64,000 nucleotides of DNA from Tillandsia leiboldiana (GCA_029204045.2 CM055068.1:30207587-30271586), one strand, 5' to 3'. Positions 9,859 through 22,762 are shown, counted from the first letter of the stretch. Translations and numbers: made by a program. The notes: generated by a model from the sequence alone, not told the origin.

Positions 9859-10959
9859 TTATTTCAAGGAAAGCATTCCAATTGCTTTACGCAAATGAAT
9901 AAAATGTTTTTGATCCAAAGGTTTTGTTAAAAAGTCAGCTAATTGATCATCTGTTGAAATGTAGGAAAGTTGAAGAATATTTGATTCAACTAGCTCTCTT
10001 AGAAAATGATATCTAAGTTCAATGCGTTTTGTTCTTGAGTGCAATACAGGGTTTTTGGAAATATTTATAGCACTTGTGTTGTCACAAAGAATGGTTACCG
10101 AAGTTGCTGAAATTCGGAAGTCGCTCAACATGCTTTTCATTCAAATGAGTTGAGTTGAACAACTACTCGCTGAGATATATTCCGCTTCGGCAGTCGAGAG
10201 TGCTATGCAATTTTGCTTTTTACTATGCCATGCAACAAGGCAGTGGCCAAGATAGAAGCATGCACCACTCGTACTCTTCCGATCATCCACCGATCCTGCC
10301 CAATCGGCATCTGAATATCCTATAATGTCAAGCGTTGTTCCCATAGGATACGAAATTCCGAAATTCAATGTTCCTTTGATGTACCGGATGATCCTTTTCA
10401 CTGCTTTCAGGTGAACCTCCTTTGGTGCTGACTGATATCTCGTGCAGATCCCAACACTAAAGGATATATCCGAGCGACTAGCCGTGAGATAGAGTAGACT
10501 ACCAATCATGCTGCGATAAAGCTTCTCGTCTACACTTTCACTAAGAGATTCACTTCCTAATCCCTTATTGCTAGTTCCCATAGGAGTCGGAAAATCTTTA
10601 GAGTCTTCTAATCCGGATTTCTTCACCAACTCCTTTGCATACTTGGATTGGCATAGATGAATGCCTTCTTCATTTTGTTTTACTTGCAATCCAAGAAAGT
10701 ATGTCAGTTCGCCCATCATGGACATCTCAAATTCGCTTTCCAAGGTTTCAGCGAATTTAGAAGCATCATTGTCTCTAGTTGCACCAAATATAATGTCATC
10801 GACATAGATTTGTGCTACAATGAAATTATCCTGATAATGCTTCACAAAGAGAGTCCGGTCTGCTCCCCCTCGAGTGTAGCCTTTTTCCAATAGGTGCTTT
10901 GTTAGCTTTTCGTACCATGCTCGCGGTGCTTGTTTTAGACCGTAAAGAGCCTTCTTCAA
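9859..10959 (-). pseudogene. Copia RT C-terminal half and RNase H (C1)
   Basis: The frame carries ALYGLKQAPRAWYEKL, the catalytic box YVDDIIFGA, and RNase H residues in YSDADWAGS and STAEAEYI. A TGA at 10143-10141 replaces the tryptophan codon usual after the STQLI block, and the last 93 residues (ILCDNTSAINISKNP, TKRIELRYHFLREL, DFLTKPL) continue in frame to 9859. The same TGA is in C2. Upstream the frame is broken by extra bases near 10975 and 11030. The product would be the polymerase and RNA-degrading part of the polyprotein. Confidence 0.88.
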
Positions 10960-10982
10960 ACGAAAAACATGGTTAGGGTTGT

Positions 10983-11717
10983 TTATAGTCTACAAAACCT
11001 TTCGGTTGAGCCACATAAACTTTCCTCGTTTAAATACCCATTTAAAAACGCGCTCTTAACGTCCATTTGAAAGAGTTTTATTTTAAAGTGACAAGCAATT
11101 GCGAATAAGATACGAATTGACTCGAGTCGAGCAACTGGGGCGAACGTCTCATCAAAGTCTATTCCTTCAATTTGCGAGTAGCCCTGAGCAACTAATCGTG
11201 CTTTGTTCCTGATGATGGTACCATCCTCATTTTTCTTATTCTTGAAAATCCACTTAGTACCAATCACGTTGTGTTGCTTCGGTGGCTTCGTTAATTCCCA
11301 TACTTTGTTTCTTTCGAACTGATGGAGCTCTTCCTGCATTGCTTCAATCCAGTAGTCATCCTGAAGAGCTTCATCGACGTTCTTTGGTTCTACCATGGAG
11401 ACATAACTTGCGACTCCACAAACCAACTGCCTCCGAGTTTTGACTCCTTCTTGTGGATCTCCAATAATGTTTGATTCCGGATGATCTTTGGAGATTCTTA
11501 ACGTTTGCGGTAACGGAGTTCTCGGAGATGCATGTGATGATTCCTGCACATCAGATAAACTAGAAGAGCCATTAGATGCATCATTATTATTGGAAGAATT
11601 ATCATGAGAAGATGCATTTACAGGAGTATCATCATCAAGAGACATATCAGGGGTAGATTTATCAGATGTAAAGTGAAAAGCTTCATCTACTTTAACATTT
11701 ATAGATTCTACCATCAT
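10983..11717 (-). pseudogene. Copia RT N-terminal half and integrase-RT linker (C1)
   Basis: The frame runs from the acidic, Ser/Asn-rich linker after integrase into RT, with WIFKNKKNEDG, ARLVAQGYSQ, DFDETFAPVARLES and QMDVKSAFLNG (first catalytic Asp). It ends after an inserted G near 11030 relative to C2, so the YVDD part continues in another frame. Upstream it is out of phase with integrase. Residues are otherwise identical to C2. Confidence 0.85.
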
Positions 11718-12190
11718 TTTAGATTCAAGGTTAAATACCCGATATGCTCCACTGTTGTAGAATAACCCATGAAAATCCCTTCGTCACTTCGAGAGTCGAA
11801 TTTACCAAGATTTTCGTGATCTCGCAAAACAAAACAGCGACTCCCAAAGATACGAAAATATTTGATATTTGGTTTTCTACAAAACCACAGCTCATATGGT
11901 GTATTTAATGTTCCCGGGCGCAAATACACTCGATTAATTACATAGACGGCGGTGTTCACGGCTTCAGCCCAAAAATGTAACGGGAGATTCCGGCTATGAA
12001 GCATCACACGCGCCATCTCCTGAACAACCCTATTTTTGCGCTCAACAACACCATTCTGCTGAGGTGTATAGGGTGCTGAGAATTCATGTTTTATGCCATT
12101 GGAAGTGCAAAAATTAGTGAATTTAGAATTAATGAATTCTCCACCTCTATCACTTCGAACACAAACGATCTTTTCATTTCTTTCAATCAT
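11714..12190 (-). pseudogene. Copia integrase core, C-terminal part (C1)
   Basis: Contains the second and third catalytic residues of the D-D-E triad (SDRGGEF and NGVVERKNR) and the GKFDSRSDEGIFMGYS motif. The first Asp is in the fragment at 12243-12701. A one-base deletion near 12237 relative to C2 separates the two, and the frame is lost again near 11755. Confidence 0.85.
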
Positions 12191-12242
12191 AATACGATGA
12201 CAAACCTCATGAAAAGAGTCGAAAGTATCCGCTTCTCCTTTT

Positions 12243-12837
12243 TTAAAAAGTTACCCATGAATATCTAGAGAAATCATCAACCAAAAGAAAAATATACCAT
12301 TTACCTCCCAAGGATGGTTGACGAGTTGGCCCCATTAAATCCATATGCAGTAATTCTAAGGGCCGGTTAGTACCAACGTGGTTCAAGTTCTTCTGTGCAG
12401 CCCTTGATTGCTTTCCCTTTTGACAACCTCCACACACAATGTTATCTTTAAATGTAAGTTTAGGAACCCCCTTAACCACGTCTTTATTTGAAATCCTTGC
12501 TAGTTCTTTAAAATTTATGTGACCTAGCCTTTCATGCCAAAGAGTTTCATTATCCAAAGAAACTAGGTTACATTTTTCAGAAATTTTGTTTGAAACAACA
12601 TAGCAATTATTTTGAGATCTAACCACTTTCAAAAAGAATACATGGTCCTTATTAGTTAATACATTCTTCAGAAGAAAAATTAACTGAAAAACCATTGTCA
12701 CAAAGTTGACTTATACTGATGAGGTTAGTCTTAAGGCCTTCTACAAATAGAACATTATTCAAAACAGGGCCTTCTGGAATAAGCGATTGTTCCTTTTCCA
12801 ACAATTTTAGAAGAACGATCGTCTCCGAAAACAACAT
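12243..12837 (-). pseudogene. Pre-integrase zinc finger and integrase N-terminal part (C1)
   Basis: Carries LWHERLGHINFKEL and CGGCQKGKQSR (the H-H-C-C zinc finger) and LLHMDLMGP with the first catalytic Asp. It follows the end of protease (SISQLCDNGFSVNFSSEEC). Frame breaks lie near 12659 and at the T-run near 12247; both also occur in C2, the first with a 3-bp length difference. Confidence 0.82.
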
Positions 12838-14970
12838 GTCCTCCGGAGATTTTCTCTAAAGTTTGAAAACAGTTTTTGTCACCGGTCATGTGACGGGAAC
12901 ATCCACTATCCAGATACCAAGACGAGTTGTCATAAGCATGTAAAGAAGTATGAACAACAAGACAAGGGAAGATTTCACCTTTGTGCACCCAAACCTTTTT
13001 GGACTTGCGTTGATAATGTTCGTGAAGTTATTCTCCTTGGTGAAAGCGTCTTGTTTGATTCATTGCTTGACATCGTCTTGCGAGGTGAACTACCAAGGCT
13101 CTTTTCCTTTGAAAAGTTTTCCTTTGATTTCCGGGGAATCACCTTTTTGGTAGTTGTTGCAAGAGGCGCTTGAGTTGAACGTTTCGCTCCCATCTTGCAA
13201 TTTCTCCTTATGTGCCCTGCAAAACCACAACGAAAACATACCTTAGTGCTTGACGATCCCGAAGAGGGTGAAGTAGGCTTGTTGTCGTTGTTTGTCGTAA
13301 ATTCCGGTGTCGGAGAAGGAGATACCGACTGGGGCACAAAGACTGTCCCAATCGAACTAAAATTGTCTTAAGTTCGATTGTATCCGAGGCCGAATCTGTT
13401 TGTTTGACCAAGACCAAGCATCTTATCCAACTTACTCCTTCTAGAAGAAAATTGCTTTAAATCATCTTTGAGTTGGAAAATGGTCTTCGTCATTTCCATT
13501 TTTTCCTGTCGAGCCTCGCTATAGAGCTTCAAGAAGTAATTTGCTTTATTCACCATATCTACATAATTCTTCTCGAGATGCTCATTAGACTCTTGAAGGG
13601 AAACATTTACTTTGATCAGATTATCCCTTTCCACTTCAAGAGCGTTTGAGAGAGAAGTTGCCCTTTTTGCTTCTTCTTCGAGATCCTAGCAAACTCCCTC
13701 TCAAACTCTTGTTTTGCTTTGCCGATTTCTTTGAAACCTTCAAAAGTTTATGGTAGCAAAAGCAAAATCTTCACCTTCAGAATTATCCGATTCATCGTCC
13801 GTTGCATTCTTTTCAACTTGGGAAGAGTTGGACAATGACTCAGATGTACTTGCCATAAAGCATATGAACGGTGAAGATGTGGACGCGTGGAATGCCGTTG
13901 CGTTATTTTCTTCATCACTGGAAGATGGCTCATTTGACGTTGAGGTGTCATCCCAAGTGACGGCTTGCATCGCTTTCTTCTTTGACGGATTCTTATTTGG
14001 ACACTCCGTTGAGATATGGCCGTACCCTCGGCACTTGAAGCATTGGACTTGTCCCTTTGAGCTTTTCTTATCATTTGAAAAACTTTCTTGCTTTCTTGAC
14101 TTTTGGCTTGAATAACCTTTGCCTTTCTTCCACTTTCCGAAGGATGGAGTTTTACTTGAATTACCCCTTCGAAAGTTTCGGCGAAACTTTCTTGTCAAGA
14201 GAGCAAGCTGCTTCTCAAAGTCCTCCATAGATAGGTTCTCGTCGTCGTCTGAGGAGGATGAATCCGGCGTCTTCTTCTTTTGTTGTTTTCAACGCAAAAC
14301 CTGAAGACTTAGAAGTAGATGCTTTTCCAGAAGAATTGTTAGTAGGAAATGTCATTTCATATGTTTGTAATGAACCAACTAATTCTTCTACACGGATTTC
14401 GTCCGGGGTGTTTAATAGTTTCAATGGCCGTAACCTTGGAACGAAATCTTTCAGGAAGAGTTCTTAAAATCTTTCTTACAATTTTAAATTCTAGAATTTT
14501 CTCACCAAGTTGGCACATGAATTCACGATGTCTTGCAATCGTGTATAATAATCTGTGAACAATTCATTTTCTGCCATGAAAATGGAGTCAAACTTGCTCG
14601 TAAGCATTTGCAGTTTTTGAATCTTCACAAGATTAGTTCGTTCTTGTGTAACTTGAAGAACATCCCAGATTTCTTTCGCAGTCTCACATGCCGAGACGCG
14701 AGAGAATTCCGTTTGTGACAGGGCATTAAATAAAGCGTTAATTCCTTTGCCATTGTAAGAAGATAAGTCTATCTCTTTCTTGGTCCATTTCGACCTAGGT
14801 TTGATGGTGTGAACATCAACAATAATTTCAGTTGGATTAAACCATCCTAACTCAATTGATTGCCACACCCGTTCGTCGATGGAAATAAGAAATGCTTTCA
14901 TCCGTACTTTCCAGTAGGCATAGTTTATTCCATCGAAGAACGGGGGTCTGTTGATGTTTCCACCTTCAGC
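12755..14970 (-). pseudogene. Copia gag and protease, multiply broken (C1)
   Basis: Reading from 14970 down: the conserved Gag start is lost (ACG where C2 has ATG), then the UBN2-type Gag domain (VWQSIELGWFNPTE, GINALFNALSQTEF). A frame break follows near 14494. Next come a basic segment, a first zinc knuckle CFKCRGYGHISTEC, an acidic linker, a coiled-coil stretch (13368-13634), a second knuckle CFRCGFAGHIRRNC, and the protease active site LDSGCSRHMTGD. Further breaks lie near 14270, 13745, 13690 and 12795. Unlike the rest of pol, this part differs from C2 at several percent of positions. Gag would form the particle; protease would cut the polyprotein. Confidence 0.85.
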
Positions 14971-14992
14971 CGTTGTTTACAACCCTATTCCC

Positions 14993-15004
14993 GCTCTGAT
15001 ACCA
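14993..15004 (-). other. Primer binding site of C1 (initiator tRNA-Met)
   Basis: TGGTATCAGAGC on the minus strand, two bases inside the 5' LTR, complementary to the 3' end of plant initiator tRNA-Met. Confidence 0.9.
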
Positions 15005-15006
15005 CT

Positions 15007-16269
15007 TGTTGGGTTATGATAGAATATGGATCTAAATAGGGGAAAAAACACCTAGAGGGGGGATGAATAGGTGTAAACCATAAACACTCAAAATCGTTGC
15101 GCAATAAAACCCAATGCGGAAATGAAAAAATAACACGCACGATTTTTTACGTGGAAAAACTCCAAACCGGAGTAAAAAACCACGGGACTGATAACACGGC
15201 GAAATCCACTAGAATAACACACGTACAAGGTGATATACCGTACTCACAGACGACTCAACCTTTTTCATACGCTCCTAGTACATCTTCTCTGCTCGCTCCG
15301 CAACGCTCCTCGAATCCACGAATAGCATCCAACGCCGAATCAACGGCGTCCAACGTCGAATCCACGACGTCCAACCGAATCCACGTTCTTCACCCAGTAG
15401 CACGTCTCGAATCCACGAACGTACCTCGCTCCGAATCCATGAGAGCGGTAGCACCGTGAATCCACAAGGCCACGCGAGTCCACGCGCCGATTTTGGAAAA
15501 ATCGTTATTTTTGGGTGGTGATGATTCGCCGAATACTTAGATCAAAGATAGATCGGAAATACCATCTAAGTATTCATTAATTTGATTCTACTCAAAATCT
15601 AAGTAGGGAAACCTAGAATCAAATTAATCAATATAGATGAAGAAACATAGATTTAATCTCGTTATTTCCTTTCTTCTCTATATGTGGATTTTTCTCTTTT
15701 TGACCGTATTTTGGATTACTCAAAAAAATGAATCGTAGTGTCTATTTATAGGTTAGAAACTGTTGGAAGAAGATAAGAATCAAAAACTAACCTTTTCTGG
15801 AATTTTACAGGACGACGGTCCGGACTGGAATTATGGCGGTCCGGACTGTCGTAACGAAACAGACTATTTCCAGAAAAACATACCTTCGGGGTCCGGACTG
15901 TAATTTCCACGGTCCGGACTGTTCATGCAATTCCTGCAAATTCCACGTTCGGGGTCCGGAGTGAAGTGACCAAGGTTCGGACTGGAATTGCGCATGAACT
16001 ATCCTATGTTCGGGGTCCGGACTGTAATGTCAGGTCCGGACTCTGAACATGCAGTATGTCCAGTTTTTAATTTTTATGCAATTAAAAATTCATCCAAGTG
16101 TTTCTACACTATAAAAAGTATTCGGATCACCAAAAATATTTAGTTAAACATACCTGATCCTTTTGAATTCTTCTTTCTTGAGATTGAGGTATATGATCCA
16201 AACTTCTTTATCTTCAATCTTCAAGACTTAAATAATTTCACGAAATACGCCAACACAAATTCCTTAACA
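15007..16269 (-). mobile_element. 5' LTR of copia element C1
   Basis: 1263 bp from TGTTAAGG (16269 end) to CCCAACA (15007 end) on the minus strand, without the 164-bp insertion of the 3' LTR. It holds a GTCCGGAC array (about 15808-16045), a TATA box (15750-15743) and a decayed copy of the TGGATT hairpin array (about 15305-15495). Its outer flank TCCGT joins the G5 LTR exactly at the LTR edge. Confidence 0.92.
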
Positions 16270-19200
16270 TCCGTGACCTCCAAAATTGGGCCAGTGAGAG
16301 GGACAGCGTCGACAAGTCGCGATACCAAAGTGCAAACCCACTCCGGACGTGGCACACGAGGGGAGCGACCCTAATGAGGACAAGGGTATCCGCGCACTCT
16401 GTCGAGCTCAAGTGGCACTGCAGGCTATAGTCAAAATCCACGCTCACGCGCTGAACGGAATGACTCAATCCTCAAACATCTCGAACAACAGTCGGAGCAC
16501 TCTCGACGACTCAGCTGATCAGCTCACACGAAACACGAGACACTAGCCTCACCAACCGCTCACAGCACAAACACACTGGCTGGAGATACTCCACAGCCAG
16601 GACCACCGTCCACCAGACGGCTCCCACAACAGAACACTAAACTCACAGGAAAGACCGACACCATAAGGGTGCGGAAACCCGATAGACCGGTGCTAAGAAC
16701 CCTATCAAACAAGAACAGACTCTAGGCTCCGCCTATCGAAGTTCCCGACCCCCTTATAGTTCGGGAACACAATAATCACGGTACAACACGCAGAAGACAC
16801 CAACTGGGCCCAAAAGTCCCGGGATACCTACACCTACAACCCTATCAAACAAGAACAGGTTCCAGGCTCGGCCCCCGTGGCTTTCGTCCCGACAAAGGAA
16901 CGGCCCCTAGAACCCAGACCACTCGAATCCTTTCGAGTGGTGAGATTTACAGGAAAAGGTGCCATTTGTTATTGAAAACCATTTTCACTCAACCCACACA
17001 GGGTGAGGATTAAAAGTAGTACCCTTTTTTTTGAAAAGCTATCTTGTTTTGAGAAGAAATCCATTTTTAATGATTTTTAGTTTTTTTTAGAAAAACAGTT
17101 AGAAACAAGTGTTTTACCCAAACCCCGAGGGGCTGATGCCTTTGCCCAATCAAACAAGAACAGACTCCAGCGGCCCTTCGATGCTTGGAAGAAAACATTG
17201 GTAGACTAAAATCATGTGTATGTCAAAAAGGGTTCTGGGTTCTAGGTCCGGCTAACACTAGTAAACTACTCCCACTAACACAGTGGCGACAACCCAAACA
17301 GGGGAAAAACAAGACCTCCCGGGACCACCGTTTACCCCAAACGGTTCCCGGTACAGACAAGCGATCCACTACATCAACCAGACTCCACTCTGCTCCCAAG
17401 CACGAGTGCAAATGCAACCCACACTAAAAAGAAGTCCCGACCGCTCGGCCCACTACCCGGGAGAGGATAACACTAAGTCCAGGAATGAAAATAAGGTGTG
17501 GATGTCTAAACATAAATAACCCTAGCCCAAGTGAGGGTTTTCTATTGGTCTCGTTACACATGCAACATATGACGGGGGTGCTAGGTCAGGTTCCAAGATA
17601 ACTATCATTAACAGATGATAGAGAGCAAGGAGGTCACATGAACCTCAGATAATAAAGGAAATAACAATTCCTACAATCTAGCATGCTACACAAGAAATAC
17701 TCTAACATGCATGATCCTACATCAGTAGAATTACTGTTCAGTCCATAAAACTTGGAGACAAGGCCACCCACCTGAAGGCGCTAACTGTCCAAGATTCCAC
17801 AACTGAAAATACCAGGAAATTGATAGCTCCAAGTCTAACAGGTCCAGCACTGTCCACAAACCCTCCTGGGTACAACACAAGGCTACAATTACACTTTATT
17901 CCCAAACTTAACCAAGTAATACAATCTGAAATTTTAGCCGTAAAGATGTCAATTTTTCACCTGCACAAAGGGCTCCAAAAATTCTGAAATAAATACCACA
18001 GCGATACTCGCGTCGAGACCTTCGAAACGGGTACCTGCGGGTCCAAATCCGAGCACCGTAGGCCAAGTTACAAATTCCACAGTAACGGTGCGCAAAATCT
18101 CATAACCAACAATTGTAAACTCTTGTACAGATAAGGGGGAAAACATATACCTTCGGGAAAACCTCAGAAAAATCCACAAAAAATACTGTGATAATCCTTG
18201 CGTCGAGTAGATGAAAAAAGTACAAAGGCTTGTCTCAATCCGATGCCCGGTTGCGGAGATATCCACAAAACACCACGCCGCTGTCCCAGTATTCCTCACA
18301 GCAACAGCATCCCAGTAAGCAAGGAGGAACTCCTCGAAAAGTGTGAAATGAGAGGAAACTGAAAATATCTCGATCGAAGCTCTGTCCGTTGCGGATCGAA
18401 CGGCGAAGAAATCGCTCGAAAAGGTGGTCGGAGAAGGCCGGGGGAGCTCTCGCACCGAAACGCGACGAAGGGGAACACAAATGGACGAGCGTCGCGCCGC
18501 GCCGTAAAAATGGAAACCTCAAAGTGCGTGCCACCAAAAATCCTAGGAATCCGCCAGAAGATGCAGAACACGAAGGGGAGTAACATTGCTTAAGGGCTCG
18601 GGGTAAGGGGAAGCTCGGAAATGCGGCAAAAGGGGTGAAGAAGGAGGCTCGGAACCTTTAAATAGGCTGCCCGAAACAATTCGGAAAATACCGAACGTGT
18701 CCCGGTTTTCGGGCGCAAGGGGACATTCGGGCGCGCACAGTGTTGGGCTGGCCCAACACTGTAGCAGCCTGAATCTCCCGTGGGCCTCCACGTCGCCCGC
18801 CAAAGAGGCGACAGCGAAAGCGCCCACTACGCGAGGGACACGTGGCCGCCTCCACACGCCGACGCGTGGCCCCGGTAGCCAGTCAACGCGCGCCTAGCGC
18901 GCGCCTGGCACGCCGCCTGCACCGCCTGCACGCACGCGCCCCGAGGCGGTGCAGCAGTTCCGTGGACCGAGCGTACAACACCGCACCAATCACACGCTGA
19001 CACGTGTCACCTACCGGTCCACCGTACACCCGCGATAAATTCCGTGGACCGCGTCTGCTGCGCCAGCCAACCGAGAGCCGCCACGTGTCCACCGCCCGGG
19101 TGCACGCCTCCGCGGTGGACCGCGCTCCTGCCCGTGCGCCTGCGCGCCTACCTGCGCGCCCGCCGCCGCTGCCCGCGGCGCTCCGCCGCTGCCCGCCGCC

Positions 19201-19589
19201 GCCGGAACAGTGTCAAGCTGCCTCGAAATCCCTGCGCGACATCCGGGCTCCGAAAAAAACAAGTAAATAGTCCATTTTCATCGTTTTCGCGCGCTGAATC
19301 CAAATCCGATGTCCATTTTGCCAAATTCCAACTCTAAAAATTGCCGAAGGCATCCGGAGAGGTGATCTTTTATCCAAACTTCGTCCTGAGTCCAATTTTG
19401 ACATCCGCGTCGCGCGAAACCACTTCTAAACACTCGACGGGTCCTCCAATTACCCGCGTGATCTCTTTTTTAAACCCAAAGTCCATCACTTGTGTCCAAA
19501 TTGCGCACAAACACCACCGAGACACCACACAGGCCACCAAAAGCCGCCGAATGACCAGCAAACCCAACGCGGAGATCCGGGTCCTCACA
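16270..19589 (-). mobile_element. 3' LTR of G5 (about 3.3 kb present)
   Basis: Begins TGTGAGGACCCGG at 19589. It contains a TATA-like box (18655-18666), TTCGGGCG motifs (18700-18735), a palindrome with 12-bp arms ACAGTGTTGGGC (18737-18762), and three copies of the motif rc(CTGTTCTTGTTTGAT). The last 0.9 kb is missing: it ends within GTCACGGA where copia inserted. The ORFs inside are short and unsupported. Confidence 0.82.
18737..18762. repeat. 26-bp inverted repeat in the G5 LTR promoter region
   Basis: Perfect 12-bp arms (ACAGTGTTGGGC and its complement) around a TG spacer, between TTCGGGCG motifs and the TATA-like box. LTR-a has a degenerate version near 23678-23703. Confidence 0.7.
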
Positions 19590-21531
19590 TCCTCCCCCAC
19601 TAAAAGAAAGTTTCTTCCCCGAAACTAAAACACACCACAACGACAAGACCAACCCGACAGAAACAATGCAAACAAACAAGAAAGGTAAGGCCCCACCAGC
19701 AGGAAAGTCATCAACCCCAACCCCCAAATTTAGAAAACAGCTGAAATTAGCGAAAAGTCCAAAAATTCCGAAAGGTCAGTGCCTTCGCCCCAATCAAACA
19801 AGAACAGGTTTGGGCACTGTCTCCATTTCTGGAGCAGCCTTTCGAAGTTTTCGTCCCACTCGTAAATTTCAGCACAAAGACGAGAAAAAGGGGGGAAACG
19901 AAGTGTTGATGCCGTTCCTGCTGTGGCTACAAAAACGAAGCTACAATCTAACCAAGACCTCTAAGGACACAACCTCTAGTCCTAAACAAACAAACAAACA
20001 GACCAACACACAAACAACAATGCTCCCGAGGTGGCGTCTGTCCAATGCCGCTGAAGCCAACGTCGCAGGAAGAAAACTTCGGCAACCGTGGGGATGAACT
20101 CCTCCTATCCAACTCGCGGAAGGGTGACTGCTCTCATTCCACAATCAGTCTTGCCCGGCACCGCACCAACTAGTCCAACCTGTGTGCTCGATCTAAGTCC
20201 TAGAGCTGTCCTTGAATCGTCATATCAGCAGGTGAAGTCCCAAGTCTCAACTGCACTGATCACAACCCACTAGGCTCCCCCGCATGCACAACACCAACAT
20301 GAACATGTACCTCTAGTGCATGTGGTAACAACTCTACCTCCAGTCCAGACAGGAAAGCCAAAAACACCCAACTCAGACTGCTGTAATGAAATCATGCCCG
20401 CGACAACCTGGTCCACTGCCGTAGCGCCCTCCAACCGGGCGGTACAGACTCATCCGCTCGATGTAGGTGGTCGTCGCTCAGTCTGCCTCTGCTCACACTG
20501 GGGTGACAAATGCTGTCCTTCGTAGATAACCAATCCATGGTACCGCCGCGCCACTCTGATGTAGGTGTTGATGCTGCCATCGGGGTCCACCCGATCTCTG
20601 GCATCTCTGAAATCCGCTACCCTGGAAAAAGAAATCACTGCCAACCGATCTATGCTCCATCACCCGGCACGAAGCTCCAAAAATCCAGAACTCGCCTCTG
20701 GCGGCAGATCCCTATCCAATGGAACTGCAACGCCACGCTCCATACACCACGCCTACTCCACCGAAGAGTCAAAAATCCATAACGGAGGGACCAACTAAAC
20801 TGAAAGGTATCCTGGCGCAATCCACTCCCAATCACGAATATCCTATGCGCCTCGTCCCTCGAAACCTGGAGCGCGCAGTTTAACCACTGCGTAAACTCCC
20901 TAGCACAGGGAGGCTCTCAACTAGTCTCTCCATCACCACCAACCCCAATTCTGCCAACAAGGGCTCCAACTCAAACCTATGAATCGGGATGGTTCAGACT
21001 GCCGGGACTGACTTCATCGATCAACGATGTCCCAAAGCTCATCTACTATCCACTATCCACCCTGCCTCGGTGCCTCGGCACTACACGTCAGCACGGAGGG
21101 GGCTGCTCGCTCAATCGGTGCCATCTGGGTCCATAACTCCTGGGTCTCGCTCTGCTCTGATAGCTCTGCCTCCTGCTGCTCGGGTACCCATCAGATGCGG
21201 GGTGTGTCCTCTTCACAACACGACGTCTCAGGGGCATCGTAGTCCACTGCACAATAACAAACATCAGGACACAACAACCATACGACCCAATCCAGCGAAA
21301 GTCTAAGACAGGTCATCCATTCCATAGCATTATGTTGTCTGCAGCCAACATAATCGCTTAGGAGAATAAACATGCCAATCACTCATCCCGTCTCTTGGGA
21401 GAGGTATAAAACTCAATCAGGACTCTCGCTAAAAGTCACGACTCTCACGTAGTCATCCTAATGTCCAACCACAAGCCTAGGGTTTCTAAGTCCACCATGA
21501 CCTACAACCTAGGCTCTGATACCACCAAATC
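19590..21531 (-). pseudogene. Decayed interior of G5
   Basis: 1.9 kb with the primer site rc(TGGTATCAGAGC) at 21513-21524 at one end and the rc(TTTCGGGGAAGAAAC) pre-LTR motif at the other. The segments match the interiors of the plus-strand array, but no gag or pol domain is readable. The element is non-autonomous. Confidence 0.7.
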
Positions 21532-22762
21532 TGTCACGCCCCAGCATCGAAACTGCGACCCGGGCTCGCCAACAGATCCGCCGCCCATACGGAAACCCCG
21601 TATAGACGAAGCATCTAACCTGCAAAAAGAACCAACTATAGTATACAGATATCAGAGCTGAAAGTAAACTACTGAAAAACTAAAATCCAATCCCCGTACA
21701 ACTGAAAATAATACAATATCCATCTCCCAAAAAAAAACGATCATATACAAGTCCTCTGATACAAAACTCAAAAGGGAGACATCTCCAATAAATACATCAG
21801 TGTACAAGCTCTCAATACAAAAATATCCTCACTACATCTGTCTCTCAAACTGTAAAATAAAATACAACTCTATACCTCACAACAAGGGTCTCCCAACAGA
21901 GGGAAAAGAGGTAAACTAATCTACTGAAGCTCTCCTCAGAAGGGGTACCGCTACACTCCAACGACGGGTAGGGAACTAGCTCGCGACTCCCTCGCCTCGG
22001 TCAGAAGAAACAGCAACTGGAGCAACAGGAACAGGAGAAGAAGTCCCTGGGGAAAAACACCACGACGGGTGTGAGAACTACTTCCCACAGTAGTTCTCAG
22101 TGGGTGCCGTCAACAAGCCCAACGGTCTGCCCACTAAGTCTACTAGAGGCATAAAGTAACAAAAGCAGGGCTGAAAAAGGAAAAGCTGGAAAATAACTCT
22201 ACAGCTACTATGCCTCTATCTAGATGCTCAAGAAGTGGAACAGATGATAATATGATGCATCCACTGACTCTCAAGTATAGTCACCCAATCTACACTGACT
22301 GCCTCCTCGGGTCCAGTCAAACCTGCGCCTACCTACTGCCATTACATCCCGGAGGACCGGACTGACGTAGGGCGTCCGTAGTTGCCAAAACTGGGCCAGC
22401 CAGAGGGACTGTGTCCGAGACTGCCAAAACTGGGCCAGTGAGAGGGACGGCGTCGACAAGTCGCGATACCAAAGTGCAAACCCACTCCGGACGTGGCACT
22501 CGAGGGGAGCGACCCCAACGAGGACAAGGGTATCCGCGCACTCTGTCGAGCTCAAGTGGCACTGCGGGCTATAGTCAAAATCCACGCTCACGCGCTGAAT
22601 GGAAAGACTCAATCCTCAAACATCTCGCACAACAGTCGGAGCACTCTCGACGACTCAGCTGATCAGCTCACACGAAACACGAGACACTAGCCTCACCAAC
22701 CGCTCACAGCACAAACACACTGGCTGGAGATACTCCACAGCCACGACCACCATCCACTAGAC
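21532..22762 (-). mobile_element. 5' LTR of G5 (3' 1.2 kb only)
   Basis: Ends GGGGCGTGACA (as TGTCACGCCCC at 21532) next to the primer site. It matches 16270-16620 of the 3' LTR at its outer side. It breaks at 22762 where LTR-a begins, inside text that continues CCAGACGGCTCCC in the 3' LTR copy. This marks the array as a nested insertion. Confidence 0.82.

Larger units (their letters stand above)
4763..16269 (-). mobile_element. Full-length Sirevirus-like Ty1/copia element C1
   Basis: Order on the minus strand: 5' LTR (16269-15007), PBS, gag, protease, integrase, RT, RNase H, a third ORF, polypurine tracts, 3' LTR (6182-4763). Integrase before RT is the copia order. The extra ORF after pol, more than one polypurine tract, and the final tract followed by TGTTAAGG match the SIRE/Maximus (Sirevirus) lineage. 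The 5-bp flanks do not match: GAGCG at 4758-4762 and TCCGT at 16270-16274, so there is no target-site duplication around this copy. Coding is broken in gag, protease and pol; only the third ORF is open throughout. Confidence 0.9.
16270..22762 (-). mobile_element. Long-LTR gypsy element G5, truncated at both ends
   Basis: On the minus strand: partial 5' LTR (22762-21532), PBS, short decayed interior (21531-19590), 3' LTR (19589-16270). The 5' LTR is interrupted at 22762 by the plus-strand array, and the 3' LTR is cut at 16270 by copia C1. It belongs to the same family as the array, with LTRs of about 4 kb. Confidence 0.85.

Noticed and set aside
14993..15004. tRNA-like match near the LTR edge
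   Set aside because: It is the 12-base primer site complementary to initiator tRNA-Met, not a tRNA gene; the same holds for the other primer sites.
4763..16269. C1 and C2 as two ordinary, independent insertions
   Set aside because: C1 lacks matching target duplications, its left flank is the complement of C2's left flank, and both share an LTR insertion present only in the 3' LTRs.
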